Part shown: positions 43,916 through 52,140 of the stretch, one piece after another
How the letters are laid out: every line of letters begins with the position of its first letter
How positions within the stretch are numbered: position 1 is the stretch's first letter
NCBI RefSeq assembly: GCF_002355435.1
Contig: NZ_AP017313.1
Location: 1,488,001 to 1,552,000 of the forward strand
From: Mucilaginibacter gotjawali
Lineage (GTDB): Bacteria; Bacteroidota; Bacteroidia; Sphingobacteriales; Sphingobacteriaceae
Length of the DNA: 64,000 nt
Direction: 5' to 3'
Notes under the pieces: model-generated
What the model was told of the DNA's origin: nothing
The model's database searches: none
What the model saw: only the letters and a program-made list of their open reading frames with translations
Translations under genes and position numbers: made by a program

Positions 43916-44455
43916 GTGTCTGAAAAAAAAATAAAAGATGGGCCGGGCATCATTTTCCTGGTTGGTTTTATGGGATGTGGCAAAACCACTTTAGGGCGTA
44001 AACTGGCAAACAGGCTGGGTTATGCGTTTATGGATCTCGACCATATCCTTGAAGCACAGGAAGGAATGACCATTGCCGAGTACTTTGCCAAACATGGCGA
44101 GGATGCTTTCCGCAAGCTGGAATCAGAAGTTTTAAAGCAAACCCAATATCCCGAACATGCCGTTGTTTCCACAGGCGGCGGCTTGCCCTGCTTTTTTGAC
44201 CATATGGATTGGATGAATGCGCACGGTAAAACTATCTACATCAAATTATCCCCCAAAACTTTGGCCAGTCGCCTTGAAAACGAAAAAGAAGAACGGCCGC
44301 TGTTGCGCCAGCACCACGGCGAAGCGCTGGTTACTTTTATTGCTGATAAGTTAACGGAAAGAGAACCTTTTTATAGCCGGGCAACAGTTATTGCTGATGG
44401 ATTGAGTTTGACGGCGGAGAAGGTGGAGGAGTTATTAAGAATCAAGGCCATTTAG
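43916..44455 (+). CDS. aroK: Shikimate kinase
   Basis: A 179-residue kinase phosphorylating shikimate in aromatic amino acid synthesis. Walker A GFMGCGKTTLGRKLANRLG near residue 17, substrate-site DLDHILEAQEGMTIAEYFAK, the Arg of EDAFRKLESEVL, STGGGLPCF and lid EERPLL are all present. The start is GTG at 43916. Just upstream lies a CCATGG/TCGATGG phrase. It converges with a toxin gene, overlapping it by 14 bp at the 3' ends. Confidence 0.93.
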   Translation: MSEKKIKDGPGIIFLVGFMGCGKTTLGRKLANRLGYAFMDLDHILEAQEGMTIAEYFAKHGEDAFRKLESEVLKQTQYPEHAVVSTGGGLPCFFDHMDWMNAHGKTIYIKLSPKTLASRLENEKEERPLLRQHHGEALVTFIADKLTEREPFYSRATVIADGLSLTAEKVEELLRIKAI

Positions 44456-44747
44456 AAGGATCCATGCGGTTATCCAAAATGGAGTTAATGGAAATTCGGC
44501 TTTTTGAAACCCGGTAAAATACAGACAATTGTTTGCTTAAAACAGCTCGCCGAATTTTCCTGCTCTTGTTAACCAGGGGATAGAGTTCCGGGAAGGGCTT
44601 TGTCGCGCGCTCGAACGTTTCCAATAAATGATAAAAGTGGTCAACTTCTTTATGCGTGAAATTATATAACAGGTAGTTTTTTATAACAATAGCATCAGCA
44701 TTAGCTCTTTTGGTGTAGTGAATTGCAAATGATGAATTTTCATCCAT
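44442..44747 (-). CDS. RelE/ParE-family toxin
   Basis: A 101-residue toxin-like protein, MDENSSFAIHYTKRANADAI with the later strand region KIRRAVLSKQLSVFYRVSKS and ISINSILDNRMDP. The pattern fits the RelE/ParE plasmid stabilisation fold. It overlaps the antitoxin gene by 8 bp and converges on aroK, overlapping its 3' end by 14 bp. Activity unknown; ParE-like members poison gyrase and RelE-like members cut mRNA. Confidence 0.75.
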   Translation of the reverse strand: MDENSSFAIHYTKRANADAIVIKNYLLYNFTHKEVDHFYHLLETFERATKPFPELYPLVNKSRKIRRAVLSKQLSVFYRVSKSRISINSILDNRMDPSKWP

Positions 44748-44976
44748 TTTTTAAGTTTTTCCAAAATTCTTCTGATGAAATAACACGACCATTTTCCTCA
44801 TCTTCTATCCCTTCATTTATGTGCTGTTTTTGCCACTCGGGCAAATTATCCCACCAATCGCCATCTTGTTCTGAGTTTCTTAAGCTATCCAAAACAGTGA
44901 GCATGTTGGAATCGGAAAGCTGTTCAATCCAGGCAATAAGATTTGATTTGGTTTCTTTTATTTCTGCTATTGACAT
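44740..44976 (-). CDS. Antitoxin of the RelE/ParE module
   Basis: A 78-residue protein, MSIAEIKETKSNLIAWIEQL with SEQDGDWWDNLPEWQKQHI and RVISSEEFWKNLKNG, a pattern very common in antitoxins directly ahead of RelE/ParE toxins in Bacteroidota. The module appears intact, with its own -7 element 17 nt upstream, and overlaps the toxin start by 8 bp. Confidence 0.75.
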   Translation of the reverse strand: MSIAEIKETKSNLIAWIEQLSDSNMLTVLDSLRNSEQDGDWWDNLPEWQKQHINEGIEDEENGRVISSEEFWKNLKNG

Positions 44977-44993
44977 AAAACGAAGTTTTATAA

Positions 44994-45001
44994 CAAATTT
45001 A
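44994..45001 (-). promoter_or_regulatory. -7 element (TAAATTTG) of the toxin-antitoxin module
   Basis: On the minus strand TAAATTTG fits TAnnTTTG and lies 17 nt before the antitoxin ATG (44976). No standard -33 TTG is found. Confidence 0.45.
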
Positions 45002-45008
45002 AATAATT

Positions 45009-45518
45009 TTACCTCAAATAAGCGCCATCCTCTTCACCCTCTTCATCCAAAACTACTTCTACATGTTCTTTTAATACAGTAGACAGGGCTATCCCGGCAA
45101 AATCAGTGGTGATGGGGAAGTTTTTATGGTTACGATCGACCAAAACAGCCGTGCGGAATTTTTTTAGAGGGACATCCCGGAAAACACCAAATCCATAAGC
45201 CAGCGCTTTGCCGCTGTTTAAAACATCGTCTACTAAAATAATTACTTTGTTGCTGCAGTCCTGCACATCAAAATTGATCTCTGCCTTTAAAAAAGGGCTG
45301 AATTTGTCTAATTTAATGGCAAGCAGCCTGATCCTAAATGGAGCGATCTTTTCAAGGATAGTCTTTAATCTTTCCGCAATTTTATTGCCGCCAGGTAATA
45401 TGCCGGCGATCAGAATTTCATCTTCATCAAAATTATCTTCCAGTATCTGGTAAGCTATCCGGTCAATCTTTTGCTGGATCTGCTGGCTGTTTAATATCAG
45501 GAGTTGTTTATCTGGCAT
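45009..45518 (-). CDS. Phosphoribosyltransferase (PyrR-like)
   Basis: A 169-residue type I phosphoribosyltransferase. The PRPP loop is VIILVDDVLNSGKALAYG near residue 92, and ILIAGILPGGNKIAERL near residue 35 is the first conserved loop. It resembles PyrR, but no pyrimidine gene is near. The stop lies 32 bp before the antitoxin gene, on the same strand. It may be a uracil- or hypoxanthine-type enzyme, or a regulator. Confidence 0.85.
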   Translation of the reverse strand: MPDKQLLILNSQQIQQKIDRIAYQILEDNFDEDEILIAGILPGGNKIAERLKTILEKIAPFRIRLLAIKLDKFSPFLKAEINFDVQDCSNKVIILVDDVLNSGKALAYGFGVFRDVPLKKFRTAVLVDRNHKNFPITTDFAGIALSTVLKEHVEVVLDEEGEEDGAYLR

Positions 45519-45527
45519 TTTTGTTAG

Positions 45528-45657
45528 AATGTTGTTGATTTTGTTGAAATGTTACAAGGTTGGAATGTTGTAAAGTTCCTGTCACTTTGTAAAGGTAAAA
45601 TTAACCTTTCAACCTTACAACTTTACAACATTCCAACAAAAAAACATTACAACAAAT
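45528..45657. repeat. Strong inverted phrase pair upstream of the PyrR-like gene
   Basis: GTTGGAATGTTGTAAAGTT (about 45559-45577) has its exact reverse complement AACTTTACAACATTCCAAC at about 45620-45638, 19 nt each, with additional similar words to both sides. It lies between the 131-residue gene and the PyrR-like gene. Confidence 0.85.
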
Positions 45658-46053
45658 TTATTTCGGATATGGGTAATAGATAAAGTTTGCACCCTCAGGC
45701 ACCACTACAAAAACGCACATAAAATCATTCGGGTTTTTGTAGGATTGAATAAAACGTTCCTTTAGTACCTGTTTGATCACTCCTTTTTCCACAAACTCTT
45801 CCAGCGTGGAAGCATGGATACTCCATTCTGTATTCAAATCGTGGCGGTCGAGGATCAGTTCGCCTAAACTCAATTCGTGCTGGTGAGCAATAAATATGGG
45901 GTAATTGGATAATCCCTCAACCATGATCTCTATAGCTACCTCGCGTACGGACTCATGAAAAAATTTAAGGTCTCGCTCCAGGCTCAATAACGGACTATCC
46001 TTTTTGGGGTCTTCGCTATTCCTGTTTTCGTTTAAAAGTTCTTCCGGTTCCAT
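45658..46053 (-). CDS. Conserved-looking protein of unknown function
   Basis: A 131-residue protein from ATG 46053 (MEPEELLNENRNSEDPKKD); a GTG six codons earlier is possible. The N-terminus is acidic and low-complexity, then an ordered domain with KFFHESVREVAIEIMVEGLS and HELSLGELILDRHDLNTEWS follows, ending FVVVPEGANFIYYPYPK. No catalytic motif or signal is visible. It is in the same direction as the PyrR-like gene but separated by a phrase pair. Confidence 0.6.
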   Translation of the reverse strand: MEPEELLNENRNSEDPKKDSPLLSLERDLKFFHESVREVAIEIMVEGLSNYPIFIAHQHELSLGELILDRHDLNTEWSIHASTLEEFVEKGVIKQVLKERFIQSYKNPNDFMCVFVVVPEGANFIYYPYPK

Positions 46054-46119
46054 GTTTTTGTGATTATTCACACTTGTTTGTTTTTTTAATGGCGTTCATG
46101 AGTTCGCTACGCTCAGTTA

Positions 46120-46192
46120 CACCGATTATATTTTGTGATTGCACCGATTATATTTTGTGATTACACTGATATATTTTGTGATTGCACCGATT
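46120..46192. repeat. 22-bp tandem repeat, 3.3 copies
   Basis: CACCGATTATATTTTGTGAT plus two bases repeats at 46120-46141 and 46142-46163, then a 21-bp variant (CACTGATATATTTTGTGATTG) at 46164-46184 and a partial copy to 46192. It lies between rlmD and the upstream end of the unknown gene, both transcribed leftward. Confidence 0.85.
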
Positions 46193-46224
46193 TTTATTTT
46201 TTTTCTGCCATGGACTAAATTCCA

Positions 46225-47631
46225 TCAACTCCTTAACACCAGCAAAATAACATTCTCCACGTGTTGTGTATGTGGGAACATATCAACCGGCTGAATTTTA
46301 ACCGTATCGTATTTCTCCTTCAATACCAGCAGATCGCGGGCCTGGGTGGCGGCATTGCAGCTTACGTATACTATTTTTTCGGCCTCAATTTCCATCAACC
46401 GGGTTACTACATCCGGGTGCATGCCTGCACGAGGCGGATCGGTAATGATGACATCCGGTTTACCATGTTCGGCTACAAAATCAGCCGCCAGTACATCTTT
46501 CATGTCGCCGGCAAAAAATTTGGTATTGCTGATGTTATTGATGGCCGAATTGATCTTGGCGTCTTCTATCGCCGAAGGCACATATTCAATACCCACCACT
46601 TCCTTTACGCTGCGGGCAATAAAGTTGGCGATGGTACCTGCGCCGGTGTACAAGTCATAAACCAGTTCATCGCCTTTAAAGCCTGCAAAATCGCGGGTAA
46701 TTTCGTATAGTTTTAGTGCCTGGATGGAGTTGGTTTGATAAAATGACTTTGGCCCGATCCGGAATTTAATACCTTCCATCTCCTCGTAAATAAACTCCGG
46801 CCCTTTATAGGCAATCACGTCCTGGTCAAAAATGGTATCATTCTTTTTTTGATTGATGATATACAGCAGGGAAGTTATTTCAGGGAATTCCCCGTTGATA
46901 AAGCCCATCAGTTGTTTGATTTCCTGTTCATCAGCAAAAGCAAAAACTACGATAACCATTGTTTCGCCCGTTGATGACGTACGGATGATCAGGTTGCGTA
47001 AGGTGCCGCTGTGTGCCTTCAGGTCGTAAAACCTGTAGTCATGCGCTATTACAAAATCCCGTATCCTGTTTCGCAGGCTATTGGAAGGCTCGGCCTGCAG
47101 CCAGCAATGGTTAATATCAAGGATCTTATCAAAGCGGCCCGGTATATGGAATCCCAGGGCATTCATATTTAATGCCTCATCGGTGCGGTTTTCGCCGTCA
47201 GTCAGCCAGCGTTTGTTGCTAAAAGTGTATTCCAGTTTGTTGCGGTAGTATTTATCAGCAGGGGAGGGCACAATGGGCGTCATCCTATCTACCTCAATTT
47301 TCGCAATCCTGGTTAATGCATCAGCAACTGATTTTTGCTTGAATTTTAATTGTGCGGCATAGGTCATATGCTGCCATTTGCAGCCGCCGCAGGTGCCAAA
47401 ATGTTCGCAGAATGCTTCGGTGCGGTATTCGGACGGTTTTTTGAGCTCGGTAATTTTGCCTTCGCCAAAGTTTTTTTTGCGGCGGTAAACTTCCACATCG
47501 GCAATATCCCCGGGCACTCCCTTATCTACGAATATGACGAAATCGTCTGATTTGGCTACGCCCTTGCCTTCTTCGGCGATGTCGATGATCGTGATGTCTT
47601 CAAAAAAACGCTGTTTTGCTAGCTGGTTCAT
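46225..47631 (-). CDS. rlmD: 23S rRNA (uracil-5-)-methyltransferase RlmD-type
   Basis: A 468-residue RNA m5U methyltransferase. The N-terminal TRAM domain begins FFEDITIIDIAEEGKGVAKS. The [4Fe-4S] cluster motif is AFCEHFGTCGGCKWQHM near residue 85. SAM-binding segments are LVYDLYTGAGTIANFIARSV near residue 325, VVGIEYVPSAIEDAKINSAI near 345, and the catalytic regions IITDPPRAGMHPDVV and KIVYVSCNAATQARDL near 430 with the nucleophile Cys. RlmD modifies U1939 in E. coli; RlmC- or TrmA-type specificity cannot be excluded. Confidence 0.88.
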   Translation of the reverse strand: MNQLAKQRFFEDITIIDIAEEGKGVAKSDDFVIFVDKGVPGDIADVEVYRRKKNFGEGKITELKKPSEYRTEAFCEHFGTCGGCKWQHMTYAAQLKFKQKSVADALTRIAKIEVDRMTPIVPSPADKYYRNKLEYTFSNKRWLTDGENRTDEALNMNALGFHIPGRFDKILDINHCWLQAEPSNSLRNRIRDFVIAHDYRFYDLKAHSGTLRNLIIRTSSTGETMVIVVFAFADEQEIKQLMGFINGEFPEITSLLYIINQKKNDTIFDQDVIAYKGPEFIYEEMEGIKFRIGPKSFYQTNSIQALKLYEITRDFAGFKGDELVYDLYTGAGTIANFIARSVKEVVGIEYVPSAIEDAKINSAINNISNTKFFAGDMKDVLAADFVAEHGKPDVIITDPPRAGMHPDVVTRLMEIEAEKIVYVSCNAATQARDLLVLKEKYDTVKIQPVDMFPHTQHVENVILLVLRS

Positions 47632-47830
47632 AAGCGCGCAAAGTTAGTTATTTGTTGGAATGTTGTAAGATGGAATTGTTGTAAGGTTGAAAAGTTGAAA
47701 GGTTGTAAGGTTGCATTGTTGGAGAGGTTTTAGAGGTTCCCTCCCCGAAGTATGTGTCGTCATCCCCGCAGTATGTGTCCTCACATACTGCTAAGTTTAG
47801 AACGTTGAATTTTTGAGCGCGCAAAATCAC
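47632..47830. repeat. Phrase repeats upstream of rlmD
   Basis: TTGTTGGAATGTTGTAAGAT, TTGTTGTAAGGTTGAAAAGT and GAAAGGTTGTAAGGTTGC-type words fill 47650-47725, followed by a tandem AGTATGTGTC(G/C)TC word near 47748. Nothing gene-like is present in this 250-bp gap. Confidence 0.75.
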
Positions 47831-47882
47831 TGCGGTTGATCATGTTGTGCGATCAACGCGGCAGAACGTTTAAAATATAGTG

Positions 47883-47999
47883 CTAAATGAACATATTCAC
47901 AACGGATGTCCAAAAATCATCCGGTTCAATTTCTTCAATTTCGCCAATATCAAACTGCTCCTCTATCATGTCTGAAAACTCAATTAATTCACGGCTCAT
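47883..47999 (-). CDS. Possible 38-residue acidic small protein
   Basis: From ATG 47999 (MSRELIEFSDMIEEQFDIGE), a strongly acidic short frame ending WTSVVNMFI. It contains no repeat words and follows an AT-rich stretch with a TTATTTG-like -7 element at about 48020. It is not recognised. The longer frame to 48167 starts inside the neighbouring gene and is not credible. Listed tentatively. Confidence 0.3.
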   Translation of the reverse strand: MSRELIEFSDMIEEQFDIGEIEEIEPDDFWTSVVNMFI

Positions 48000-48073
48000 G
48001 AGGTAAATGCTTTTATATATACAAATAACGATAAAAATATACCAAAAACCAAAATGGTATTGTGAAATTTTTG

Positions 48074-48535
48074 TTAAATAATTTCGAAGTTTTGAGGTGG
48101 AGGATTTGGCTGCAGTAGTTTCAACTTGTAAAACCAAACGCCAAAACCAACGCAGGCGCAATTGCATGCCATTAATGTATAGGCCAAACCTGAATCTTCA
48201 TTGTTAAAATCAAGTAATATTATTACCGCAACGAAAGGTCCCGCGGTTAACAAAAGGCCAGTTACGAAAATAATTATAGTCTTAGTGATTCCCGTAGTGG
48301 GAATTCTTATTACAGCCAGGATCACCCCGGTAAAAATTATCCATATTAAAAGCGAAAACACCAATTGAGCGAACACCATCCCAATATAAATTAAAAACGC
48401 CCATGGGAATAAAGCCACTGCATTTGATCGATAGGTGCTCACCCAGCAAATCAGGGAAATATAAAATAGTATTGGCGCCGCAAAAACGCTGGTTAACCAT
48501 ATCTTCAAGCTGTATTTGATAACGTGTGTAAGCAT
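48074..48535 (-). CDS. Membrane protein of unknown function
   Basis: A 153-residue protein with four hydrophobic segments (near residues 12-32, 45-75, 82-110 and 118-138). It has no recognisable active-site motif, and ends in a Pro-rich QPNPPPQNF tail. It is 39 bp downstream of a small exported protein gene in the same direction. Function unknown. Confidence 0.55.
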   Translation of the reverse strand: MLTHVIKYSLKIWLTSVFAAPILFYISLICWVSTYRSNAVALFPWAFLIYIGMVFAQLVFSLLIWIIFTGVILAVIRIPTTGITKTIIIFVTGLLLTAGPFVAVIILLDFNNEDSGLAYTLMACNCACVGFGVWFYKLKLLQPNPPPQNFEII

Positions 48536-48574
48536 TTAATTGGATTTTATAAAAAGTTGAATTGCCCTGAATGA

Positions 48575-48919
48575 TCAATTATAATTTCGCCGCCTTATTA
48601 AGTCATTCAGGTTGTAAATTTTTCTTTCAATTATTTCAGGGGTATTTGCATCATTCAACTTCTTTTCGACGGTGATCCGATCGCCACTAAGTTTGCATTG
48701 GATGGATGCCTTTTTGCTGTTGTAAGTTCCCAGGAACACCCTGAAGTTTGCAGAATCGGTCAGGTATTCCGAGGCCATATTCCCGGTTAAACCCGACCTG
48801 TAAACTTCTATATAGAGGTTGCGGTCTTCGCTTAAAGCATATTTATAATTCCCGGTGCTTCTCAGTTTCAGGCAGGTGATGATCGCAAGGATCAGCAGTA
48901 TAGTGATGTAGTTTTTCAT
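48575..48919 (-). CDS. Small exported protein of unknown function
   Basis: A 114-residue protein with an N-terminal hydrophobic signal or anchor (MKNYITILLILAIITCLKLR); the Cys near residue 16 may be a lipid site. The mature part has YKYALSEDRNLYIEVYRSGL and VTVEKK-like strands with no known motif. It precedes the four-segment membrane protein gene by 39 bp, suggesting a two-gene operon. Function unknown. Confidence 0.5.
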   Translation of the reverse strand: MKNYITILLILAIITCLKLRSTGNYKYALSEDRNLYIEVYRSGLTGNMASEYLTDSANFRVFLGTYNSKKASIQCKLSGDRITVEKKLNDANTPEIIERKIYNLNDLIRRRNYN

Positions 48920-48939
48920 GTAATTTAAAATTGTTTAAA

Positions 48940-49025
48940 GGCCTCACCTGAATCCTCTCCAAAGGAGAGGACTAAAAAATATTTAATGAAGCCCCTCTCC
49001 TTTGGAGAGGGGTTGGGGTGAGGCC
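48940..49025. repeat. Inverted CCTCACC/CCTCTCC repeat pair
   Basis: GGCCTCACCTGAATCCTCTCC (about 48940-48960) and, inverted, the segment ending GGAGAGGGGTTGGGGTGAGG (about 49006-49025) form the same type of pair as at 13297-13378. Each arm also contains a small CTCTCC(A/T)AAGGAGAG hairpin. It lies between the creD gene end and the small exported protein gene. Confidence 0.8.
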
Positions 49026-49027
49026 TC

Positions 49028-50380
49028 TTAGTGTTTATACCAGTTGATTTTTCGGGAGAAATACATCAGTGTTGCGATGATAATGAACAGGGCAACACTT
49101 CCAAACAGCAGGGAAAGCTCCTCCAATTGTATGATAATAAATATGAAGCCATAAAACACGGTAAGTATAAAAGCAAATAGCAGCGCCACCTTCCTGTTCT
49201 TTAGCAGCGATGAGGTGAAAATTGCTATCAGCCCGATGGTAGAGAGCGACGACAACAGATAGGCGTAATTATACCCGATCTGTTCGGCAAACGACAACAG
49301 CAGGGTATAATACACCACCATAGCCGCGCCGATTAAAGTATAGTTGAATAAGTGAATGCGCTCCTTTTTGATCATTTCGGCAAGAAACAGTGAAACAAAG
49401 GTGAGCAGGATGATAAGCGTTGAGTATTTAGTGGTGCGCAAAATTTTGCGGTACTGGTCAATAGGCAGCTGGAGCTTAACGCCTATAACGGCATCAGCCA
49501 GGGCTTTTTTATTGGTTAATACCGAGTCGCCATCGGTCCACTGTTGCGGGAACGGGCGGTTGTAGTAAAGCATCTGCCATTTTGCATTTAGCCCTTTATC
49601 GTTAACGGTGCGGGTATCCGGCAGGTAACGCCCGTTAAAATCCGGGTGCTTCCAGGTGCTGTAAACTTCCACACCGGTTGTTTTACCAATATCGAGGAAG
49701 TTAAGCGTATTGCTGCCTTTAAGGTCGAGCTGGTAACTGAAATTAAAACCGTGTTCCTTTTGCAGCGGAAAATTTACCTGCAGGCCGTTAGTAATGGGCA
49801 TATTTTCGTTTTCAGATGGTTCGGGCGTATAGTTCTGCCCCTGGATGCTTACCACCGGGTTATTCTTTAACCCTTTCAGGTCCGAAATACTGAATATCAG
49901 TTTGGCTTTATCGTATTGAACAGTAGCAGGGTCGATACTTAATTCACTTAAATCGGGTTGATTAAAACTGCCTGTTACGTTTACATTTGAGTTGTAAACA
50001 ATAGCGTCATAAATCCCGCTGCTGTATTGCTCTGTTTGAATACCTGCTTTCATGTTAAGCGTTTGCGGCAAAATATATAAGGTTTTGGTTACTTCGTGCG
50101 TAACCGGTTTGCCCGCGCTATTGTTTTCGGTAACCAATTTTCGGTAGGGCAGCGCCATAACAGGGCCCTGCACCAGTTGGCTGCCGGCCCATTTGTCGGC
50201 AACATTCTTCAGGTTTTCCTGCTGGTAGCCTTCGCGGTCGGTTACCAGGCTTTGGATCCAGGCCGATGGGATCAGCAAAAGCAGGATAATTATGGTAATA
50301 ACGCCTAACTTAATTAAAATGGAATCCTGGGCCCAGGTACTTTGTTTTGGTTGTAGTGCTGGTTCTGATTGTTCTATCAT
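49028..50380 (-). CDS. creD: Cell envelope integrity protein CreD (inner membrane)
   Basis: A 450-residue CreD-family membrane protein. A signal-anchor segment lies near residues 23-48, then a large periplasmic domain (WAGSQLVQGPVMALPYRKL near 68, TLYILPQTLNMKAGI near 122, FNGRYLPD near 250), and a C-terminal bundle of about five membrane segments from residue 320 (LIILLTFVSLFLAEMIKKER). In Bacteroidota CreD often pairs with small winged-helix regulators, as here. It is preceded by a palindromic operator-like site (50400-50418) identical in its arms to one before the regulator operon. Confidence 0.92.
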   Translation of the reverse strand: MIEQSEPALQPKQSTWAQDSILIKLGVITIIILLLLIPSAWIQSLVTDREGYQQENLKNVADKWAGSQLVQGPVMALPYRKLVTENNSAGKPVTHEVTKTLYILPQTLNMKAGIQTEQYSSGIYDAIVYNSNVNVTGSFNQPDLSELSIDPATVQYDKAKLIFSISDLKGLKNNPVVSIQGQNYTPEPSENENMPITNGLQVNFPLQKEHGFNFSYQLDLKGSNTLNFLDIGKTTGVEVYSTWKHPDFNGRYLPDTRTVNDKGLNAKWQMLYYNRPFPQQWTDGDSVLTNKKALADAVIGVKLQLPIDQYRKILRTTKYSTLIILLTFVSLFLAEMIKKERIHLFNYTLIGAAMVVYYTLLLSFAEQIGYNYAYLLSSLSTIGLIAIFTSSLLKNRKVALLFAFILTVFYGFIFIIIQLEELSLLFGSVALFIIIATLMYFSRKINWYKH

Positions 50381-50399
50381 GATTTTGATTTATTAAAAG

Positions 50400-50418
50400 T
50401 ACTTTGTATTTCAAAGTA
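50400..50418. promoter_or_regulatory. Palindromic operator candidate before creD
   Basis: TACTTTG-TATTT-CAAAGTA, a perfect 7-bp inverted repeat with 5-nt spacer, 19 nt upstream of the creD start. The same arms, TACTTTG-TTTGT-CAAAGTA, occur at 51603-51621 in front of the regulator operon. The site overlaps where a -7 element would be expected, so a bound repressor would block RNA polymerase. Confidence 0.75.
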
Positions 50419-50455
50419 TATGGATAAAAAAATAAGTTGATCGGTGATTAATTTT

Positions 50456-50656
50456 TTAATTGTTTTGGGTCGATTTTTTGAGCAAGAGGAGACTGTTTAC
50501 GGCTAATAGCCCAATCAGCCCGATGGCGGATAGTTTCTCCGGCAGGGTGCCCCGGAAGCCTTCGTCCATGGCGTTGAACAAGATCCATAATACGAATACG
50601 ATATTACCGCAAACAGCGGCGTACCTTAAAAGGGTAATAAGTGGTTTGGTTTCCAT
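50456..50656 (-). CDS. Small membrane protein
   Basis: A 66-residue protein with two hydrophobic segments (near residues 10-30 and 42-58). No motif. It lies 1 bp after the winged-helix regulator gene in the same direction and is probably in the same operon. Function unknown. Confidence 0.6.
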   Translation of the reverse strand: METKPLITLLRYAAVCGNIVFVLWILFNAMDEGFRGTLPEKLSAIGLIGLLAVNSLLLLKKSTQNN

Positions 50657-50657
50657 A

Positions 50658-50963
50658 TCAATTTGATTTTTGTTGTTTAATTAATTTCTCCAACGCATCC
50701 AGGTGCTGTTTAAAGGCCGTTTTTCCTTTTTCGGTAGCGGCGTAAGTGGTGTTAGGCTTCCGGCCCAGGAATGTTTTATGCACCAGGATATATTCCTCTT
50801 TCTCCAGCCCTTTCAGGTGCGATGCCAGGTTACCGTCGGTGGTATCCAGCAGTTCCTTTAACGAGTTAAAGTCGTACCGGTCGTTTACCATCAGCACGCT
50901 CATGATCTGCAGCCTTAAGCGGTTCTCAAAAGCTTTATCTAATTTTTCAAAGGGGACTTTCAC
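50658..50963 (-). CDS. Winged-helix transcriptional regulator
   Basis: A 101-residue DNA-binding protein. The winged-helix region is LRLQIMSVLMVNDRYDFNSL with KELLDTTDGNLASHLKGLEK as the recognition helix and TTYAATEKGKTAFKQHLDAL as wing and dimer helix. This is the small DNA-binding regulator type often next to creD in Bacteroidota. It overlaps the upstream 211-residue membrane protein gene by 4 bp. The two identical inverted repeats before the operon and before creD are its likely operators. Confidence 0.85.
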   Translation of the reverse strand: MKVPFEKLDKAFENRLRLQIMSVLMVNDRYDFNSLKELLDTTDGNLASHLKGLEKEEYILVHKTFLGRKPNTTYAATEKGKTAFKQHLDALEKLIKQQKSN

Positions 50964-51595
50964 CTGTCGTATTTAAAGTACATCATGCTGCCGTATATAA
51001 TATGCAGCACACCAAAACCAATCGCCCAAAATAACAAACCGTAGCCGGGTAAACAAGCGGCAATTAAACCCAAAGCTATTTCACAAATACCCAGGTAACG
51101 CACATCTTTGTAAGTAAAGTTGCTCGCCCCAACCAAAGCCAGCCCGTAAAAAATCAACGATGCCGGAGAAACGATGCCATAATAGTTGCGGAATAGCAAA
51201 ATCAGGATCAGCAAGCCTCCGCTTACCAATGGTAATGCCATGTTAAAGATCAAAGCCCTGCTGGTATTGCCCCAGATTGGCTGACCTTTCTTTTTGGCCT
51301 TGCGGGCGGTTAAAATAAAGCCGGTTAAAAGAGAGGCCAATAAAACTGCAAGTGCAATTAGCAATAAAGTAAACAATAGGAACGAATCTTCTATATTCTC
51401 AACAATCCGAAAATGCGGGTTAAAATGGTGCCTTCCTATCCCGATGTATAATTCATAATACGCTACCCCTGCACCAATTAATGCATAAATCCCTGCCAGT
51501 ATCCCCGACAACCCGCTAAGGGATATAAATTTTGAGGATCGCTCCATCAGGCTGCGGATGGAGGCCAGATCGTCCTGTATTTGTTTTTCTTCCAC
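50960..51595 (-). CDS. Membrane protein of unknown function, first gene of the regulator operon
   Basis: A 211-residue protein from GTG 51595 (EEKQIQDDLASIRSLMERSS). Six hydrophobic segments follow, starting near residue 28 (LSGILAGIYALIGAGVAYYE), with a basic loop ARKAKKKGQPIWG near residue 94. No enzyme motif. It overlaps the regulator gene by 4 bp (ATGA-type), so the two are co-translated. A TACTTTG/CAAAGTA palindrome lies 8-26 bp upstream. Function unknown; a sensor or a target of the creD regulon is possible. Confidence 0.65.
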   Translation of the reverse strand: MEEKQIQDDLASIRSLMERSSKFISLSGLSGILAGIYALIGAGVAYYELYIGIGRHHFNPHFRIVENIEDSFLLFTLLLIALAVLLASLLTGFILTARKAKKKGQPIWGNTSRALIFNMALPLVSGGLLILILLFRNYYGIVSPASLIFYGLALVGASNFTYKDVRYLGICEIALGLIAACLPGYGLLFWAIGFGVLHIIYGSMMYFKYDR

Positions 51596-51602
51596 TTAAA
51601 AG

Positions 51603-51621
51603 TACTTTGTTTGTCAAAGTA
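51603..51621. promoter_or_regulatory. Palindromic operator candidate before the regulator operon
   Basis: TACTTTG-TTTGT-CAAAGTA, with arms identical to the site in front of creD. It lies 7 nt upstream of the GTG start of the first gene. The pair suggests that the regulator represses its own operon and creD through the same site. Confidence 0.75.
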
Positions 51622-51715
51622 AATTATTATATCTTTGATTTCAAAATAATTAGTGAAAAATAACACGATTTATTTGATTTAAACAGGATTTACATGATTT
51701 AGAACGGAAACAACG

Positions 51716-52047
51716 ATGAAAAAACTACTTGCAGGCTTTGGGGGATACTTACGGGTTTGGCTACTTTTTATTTGATATATGGCTGGTATAATGTATTTCC
51801 CTGGGCTATCGTCGCGTTGATTATTGGTTATACCGGCAAAAACCGCAGGGACGGTATCATCAACGGAGCCATATTCGGGTACTTTTTATTCCTGGTATAT
51901 ATTTATGCAGGTTATAAAGGGAGAACGGATACGAGTGCAATGGCCAAATTTATTTTGTTCGACGCATTATTTAGTTTGGTTGGAGCGTTTGCAGGGGCGA
52001 TAGGGGCATTTATTGGGAATTGGCTGAAAGGGAAAATTAGAAAATAA
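51716..52047 (+). CDS. Small membrane protein, frameshifted near its start
   Basis: ATG 51716 begins MKKLLAGFGG but the frame is lost after 19 codons. The remaining frame (from 51745) reads ILTGLATFYLIYGWYNVFPW and FPWAIVALIIGYTGKNRRDG, with three membrane segments. One extra G in GGGGG (51740-51744) joins them into a 110-residue protein. It is a small membrane protein of unknown function. The break is in the same style as four others in this window. The TTG 51757 is the next possible start if the frame is real. Confidence 0.6.
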
Positions 52048-52140
52048 GGAACCTGAATTGTCCGGTTTTGATTCCTGATTTTCAGTGCGTCGATCTCTGA
52101 TTTAATAATTTTCTAAGTAACTTAGCCTAACTATATTCCA

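Noticed and set aside
46120-46192. CRISPR array suggested by a regular short repeat
   Set aside because: Units are directly joined with no spacers and no cas gene is near.
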